Below the pieces are notes generated by a model. That model saw nothing but the letters and a program-made list of their open reading frames with translations. It was not told where the DNA came from and ran no database searches. From Tubiluchus corallicola (lineage: Eukaryota > Priapulida > Priapulimorpha > Priapulimorphida > Tubiluchidae), in the NCBI GenBank assembly GCA_030141605.1, contig JAQGDQ010000007.1, positions 1,599,173-1,663,172 on the forward strand: a stretch of 64,000 nt of DNA, read 5' to 3'. This document shows, in pieces, positions 59,813 to 64,000 of the stretch; position 1 is the first letter of the stretch; every line of letters starts with the position of its first letter. A program made the translations under genes and the position numbers.

Positions 59813-60484
59813 ATGGATTGGTTATTTGGTCGAAGGAAAACACCAGAAGAAATGCTGAGGCAAAACCAGCGTACCCTCAATAAAGCCATGAGAGAATTAG
59901 ACCGTGAGCGTACAAAAATGGAACAATCAGAAAAGAAGATTATAGCTGATATAAAGAAAATGGCTAAGCAAGGACAAATGGATGCAGTTAAAATAATGGC
60001 AAAGGACCTGGTTCGAACTCGTCGTTATTGTAAAAAATTTATGTTGATGAGAGCAAATATTCAGGCTGTGTCACTCAAAATTCAAACATTGAAATCGACA
60101 AATTCCATGGCTCAAGCTATGAAAGGTGTTACAAAAGCAATGACAAATATGAACAAGCAAATGAAGCTGCCTCAAATTCAAAAGATTATGATGGAATTTG
60201 AAAAGCAGTCTGAAATTATGGATATGAAAGAGGAGATGATGGCTGATGTAATCGATGATGCAATGGGCGATGAGGAAGATGAAGAAGAAAGTGACGCTGT
60301 TGTTGCACAAGTATTGGATGAACTTGGTCTGCAAATGACAGATGAACTTTCCTCACTCCCACAGGCAGCTGGATCACTGAAAGCATCAACACTGCCAGGA
60401 GCACAACAGCCTGTGGCAGCCGGAGGAACTCCTGATGCAGATGATGATCTACAAGCCAGATTAAATAATCTCAGGAGAGAGTGA
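59813..60484 (+). CDS. CHMP2A, copy 2, 223 aa
   Basis: Same length, start context (gtcaaaATGG), single coding exon and polyadenylation signal (60517-60522) as copy 1. It differs by one codon: GCC to ACC at 59873-59875 changes NQRALNK to NQRTLNK in the first helix, where Ala is the residue I expect for CHMP2A. The open frame is otherwise intact. Because about 2.1 kb of upstream sequence is duplicated as well, both copies may carry the same promoter (inference). It may be a real recent paralogue, or an allele or assembly duplicate placed in tandem. Confidence 0.95.
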   Translation: MDWLFGRRKTPEEMLRQNQRTLNKAMRELDRERTKMEQSEKKIIADIKKMAKQGQMDAVKIMAKDLVRTRRYCKKFMLMRANIQAVSLKIQTLKSTNSMAQAMKGVTKAMTNMNKQMKLPQIQKIMMEFEKQSEIMDMKEEMMADVIDDAMGDEEDEEESDAVVAQVLDELGLQMTDELSSLPQAAGSLKASTLPGAQQPVAAGGTPDADDDLQARLNNLRRE

Positions 60485-60516
60485 AAGTAATCTATTTCTA
60501 CTTTGCATTATGTGAA

Positions 60517-60522
60517 AATAAA
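60517..60522 (+). promoter_or_regulatory. Polyadenylation signal, CHMP2A copy 2
   Basis: AATAAA 33 bases after the stop, identical to copy 1. Confidence 0.65.
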
Positions 60523-62565
60523 ACAGCCTTTGACAACTGGAGTCAAGTTTTTATTTACTGAGAATAGTTAGGTTACTTGTAGATTCGGATATAAAAATTC
60601 TGTCAGGTACAGTCAAAGACTTCAATTTTACGGTATTCTTGTGTCGCCAAATTGTCATTATCTGCAATTATGAAACTTGTTTTACATAATGTACATTACT
60701 GAGTAAACAACATAAACAGCATTTCCTTGTGTGCATTATACTCTGCATGTCGGTATGGCACCATATTGAAAGATTAAGTTGTAAAAATGTGATATATTAA
60801 TTAGTTTTTATATGACCAACATTGAACTCTGATAGCTAATGCATTGATATTGACATGCTAGTCTGAATTTTTTTTGTTGTTGTCTTCATCAGTCAAGTTC
60901 GGATTATTTCAGTGTAATGTCATGTCTTATCATCAACACCATGTGAACAATTTCTTCAAATTTGTTTATTTGGTTTTCATATGTGTGCTCAACAAACCAA
61001 AACTGTCCATAAGTTGGCATAGTTCAAGCTATGTTACAATGACTCAAAATAACATGTAGAAAAATTGGGTCAATATCAGTTATTTTTACAAAAATAAACG
61101 CTAAATTTACTGGGCTTCATAACTGTAACTGCAGTGTTCTTTTACAAAGTCCACTTTTAGCAACCACTTTTCCATACGTTGATAGTGTTTTTGTAGAAAT
61201 GTGACAAAAAAATGGCAAACTTCAGGACCGCTTTTGTCAAAATAATGTTTTTCATGATGCAGCATGCACCTCAACGTTGACATCTGTGCTTAGAAATAAT
61301 GTAGAGTAATGGCCAATGAGCTAGGTATCAAAGTGGAAAATCAGGAAGTGTGAATAACTAGGAATGCCTACCTGCCGACTTATGGACGTTTTTCCTATGC
61401 AAACAGGATTGTGAACAAGTCAGTAGTTGATACCTTATATGCATAGTCTCATCAACAGAAACCAATGCATATAGTGTTGCATAGCCTGGTTAATTTTTTC
61501 CTGGCCAGTTTGTTACTAAACAGTGTATGTCTTTCTCTAAGCAACATACCACATTAAAGGTGTATGTATGAAACATCAGTGTTGAGGTTAAAATTATCAC
61601 TCCTGTTCATTAGACCTTTGGTTTTGAAATTATTTCTACATGCAGTTATTTTTAATTATTAATCATGTATGTGTATATGGTTAAAAATTAGTTTTATTTG
61701 ATTCATTCTTTTAGATAAAACTGATCTAATAATTAGAAAATTTGTAAATTTAGCAAATAAAAAATGTAATAATTTTCAGTTGAATGATGTGGGTTTACTG
61801 TGGTAACGACTTTAGGTGAGAAAGCCAATTTTTAATGGCTTCAGTCTTCTAACCAGTAAGAGTGAACATTGTTAAAAATTTAGTGTAGAAAAATTTTATT
61901 CAAATAGTTATAGCTGGAATTGTAGAGTAACCTAGTGGCGCAACAGCTGTCGCTGTGTATGATAACCAGCATTAGCAATCAGTTGAAATTTCGATTCAAT
62001 TGAAAATTATTTCGATCTTAGTTATGTAATGAAATGTCTCATAAAGTGCATTTTACATGTAAACTTTATACTGAGTAACACTCCTGAGTGAAAGCCCACA
62101 AAGTAAATACTGAGATAAGTTCAACATTTATTTGCAGTTGTACAGTGTACAACGTTACCTACGATTACAATTGCAATTCCTGGTAATAGCACTGCAAAAA
62201 GTAGCCCATGTCCAGTGGCTGTTTGTTCCTAGCTGCTTTCTTCAGTAATATTTGGATTTACTTACATTCCATTTCTTTCTTACATGCTTAGCATTACAGT
62301 GGCTGAGTCATCATAATAGAACAGCTAACTACTGTGTAGGCTGCTGGGTGTCAGTGTGGAGAATCTAGGTAACCATTGAAACAGCAAGGCATGAAAATCA
62401 TTAAACATGACTAATGAAGGAACATATTTTCGTAATTTAGTGATAAAATACATTTATTACCACTGGTATACTCAATCACTTGAAGCAAAATGTCTTCATT
62501 CGTCTTTAAACATAACTTATCTGGATAAAAACAATCAGTCACAAACCAATTTTTTCTTTTTTTTA

Positions 62566-63815
62566 CCTTTTTGACAGGGGAACTATTTATGAGTTGACTT
62601 CATTAAGGAAAAATATAGTCAAAAAACCGATTGATTCAGAAAAACAATTAAACTGGCCGTCTTAACAGCATTATAGGTCCCCGGGCAAACCAGTGCACAG
62701 GGGCTCCTACATAAACAACCACTCACACGAATAAAAATGTAAATGGTCGATAAAATTAAACACATGGTAACTGTATTGGAACTTCCAACATGCTGCACAG
62801 CAATGCTTAATCAACACAATATTTGAACAATATAGTATGAGCCTTGAAAAAACAGAAAAATTGTAAACAAATGTGCATAAATGATACATAACTGGGAAAC
62901 CATACAAATGGAGATGGCACAGTATAAAATTAACATGAATTATTTAGTATTAATCAAGTATATTCAACACAAACATTTGCGAAATTTCTTTGCAGAGAAA
63001 TGCTTTATAACTGGCTTAAAGCCAATGGTCTTCATGATGTCATTTTCAATACACATGAGTGAAACTTAATTCAAACGCTGCTGCCTCAATGTGTTACAAA
63101 GCAGATTTTTTTTAAAAACTTCAGTCTTAAAAATGAAAGTCCTCTAGCATAGTTGGTTACCATCATGCACATGAAAATTCTGAGTGCAATTTCAACATTG
63201 AGAAAAACAGATTTCAATTATTTATTGACAGTAAGTCTCAACTCAACGTAGGTTACCACAGGGCCTCTATGCTCATGGAGCCACCAGGCAACTGCCCAGT
63301 GTGTCCATGCGTTAAGACAGCCCTCAATGAAAACAAACATATCACTTATAACAATACTCCACTATTGTGATCGACAATTTCATTAAGTTCAGATTCGCTC
63401 ACTAGATGGCGCCTCACAGACGTTGTTCTCGGATAATGCATCTTTGAAGTTTCAAGTCGCAACTTCATCTCCCGTGTGAAAAATCCACACTAGAAAACAC
63501 ATTGCAAGCAAACATATAATCTAGCAATTATTGACATTAGTTTAAACAACCTAAAGGGCAAAAAACAAAGTATAAATTTGAATAATTAAAGATGAATTTT
63601 AATTTTTGAATTTATAACCGTCATGTTCACATCACTTCACTTTCATTATTTTTTAAAATATAAAATGTCAAAATAAAAAATAATGAAGACAGAAATATAG
63701 ACGGTGGTTTAATAACTTTATGCAGTAAGAAATCTTTTTAAACAGTGTTGTTAAAAAAGGGTGTTAACTGTACAAAAAATGATAACATTAATTTTTATCT
63801 TCCACTTGGACATAC
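62566..63815. other. Right flank of the duplication; intron or 3' part of an edge gene
   Basis: No coding exon could be supported. Remnants of a short dispersed repeat are suggested by aggtccccgggcaaaccagt near 62675 and ggcaactgcccagtgtg near 63288. A CTCF-like core is at 63399-63415. If the minus-strand gene at 63816 is real, its cytoplasmic exons may be here or the exon downstream is too short to recognise. Confidence 0.4.
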
Positions 63816-63947
63816 CTTCCACAACACAGCTATTAAAATTGAGAAGAGCAATGTGGCAGCTCCACATCCAATAACTATATAAACCCAGAATAGCTTGTCT
63901 TGGAGAACTGCCTGCTTTAACTGAGGAAAGACTACTGTAGAAGTCAC
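63816..63947 (-). CDS. Internal exon with a transmembrane segment, edge gene (partial)
   Basis: A 132-nt minus-strand frame is bounded by tttctag at its 5' side (acceptor at 63948-63949) and gtatgtcc at its 3' side (donor at 63811-63815), phase 0 on both sides. It encodes 44 residues: VTSTVVFPQLKQAVLQDKLF, then the hydrophobic WVYIVIGCGAATLLFSILIA and VLWK. A juxtamembrane Lys/Asp-rich stretch, about 22 hydrophobic residues and a Trp-Lys stop-transfer end are typical of a single-pass membrane protein. The family is not recognised; upstream exons lie beyond the window. Confidence 0.6.
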
Positions 63948-64000
63948 CTAGAAATAAATAACTTTACTTACTTACAGTTAAAATACTTACTGTAATAGTT

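Larger units (their letters stand above)
57670..62557 (+). repeat. 4,888-bp tandem duplication, unit 2
   Basis: Second unit, in the same orientation as unit 1. It ends in the T-run at 62557-62564, after which acctttttgacag is unique sequence. The only difference noticed by eye is 54985 G against 59873 A, which falls in the CHMP2A coding region; the lines compared elsewhere were identical, but a full alignment was not possible. Confidence 0.96.

Overview
This is eukaryotic, metazoan nuclear DNA. It is AT-rich, its genes are split by GT-AG introns, its polyadenylation signals are AATAAA, and most of its length is intergenic or intronic. The gene set is animal: a CBF-beta homologue (the partner of Runx factors), two beta-tubulins, a Reeler/DOMON secreted or membrane protein, METTL6 and CHMP2A. 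Nothing seen is specific to vertebrates. An invertebrate (possibly an ascidian or another marine invertebrate) fits, but the sequence alone does not fix the clade.

Layout, left to right. (1) 1-4.36 kb: no gene recognised; decayed repeats. (2) 4359-9612 and 10758-15631, minus strand: two tandem beta-tubulin genes with five coding exons each and identical exon lengths and intron phases (both 447 aa). (3) 15.6-19.6 kb: divergent intergenic region with a (TAA)37 microsatellite. (4) 19619-30453, plus strand: CBF-beta, six coding exons, 203 aa. Its 7.2-kb third intron holds a 971-bp pogo-like transposon with perfect 25-bp inverted ends and only the DNA-binding half of a transposase. (5) 30.5-37.3 kb: intergenic, with a repeat in the CBF-beta 3' region, a Tigger-like end and a reverse-transcriptase fragment. 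(6) 37344-42631, plus strand: Reeler + DOMON protein of 372 aa without the cytochrome b561 domain. (7) 43327-47109, minus strand: METTL6, five exons, 301 aa, convergent with the previous gene. (8) 47.1-52.8 kb: a mobile-element cluster with a 678-bp hAT-type MITE carrying an 8-bp target duplication, a THAP-like remnant, the 3' end of a non-LTR retrotransposon with an AAAT tail, and a 915-bp palindrome-rich MITE. (9) 52782-62557: a 4,888-bp head-to-tail tandem duplication, almost identical, each unit carrying a complete CHMP2A gene whose coding region has no intron. (10) 63816-63947, minus strand: one exon coding a membrane-spanning segment of a gene that continues beyond the right edge.

The genes are unrelated housekeeping or developmental genes (microtubules, transcription, tRNA modification, ESCRT-III membrane scission), with no sign of operon-like co-function. 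The strongest observations are the near-perfect CHMP2A tandem duplication, the pogo element reduced to its DNA-binding half, and the MITE built of repeated palindromes. All exon models were made by eye from splice sites, reading frame and family conservation. No computation or database search was run.
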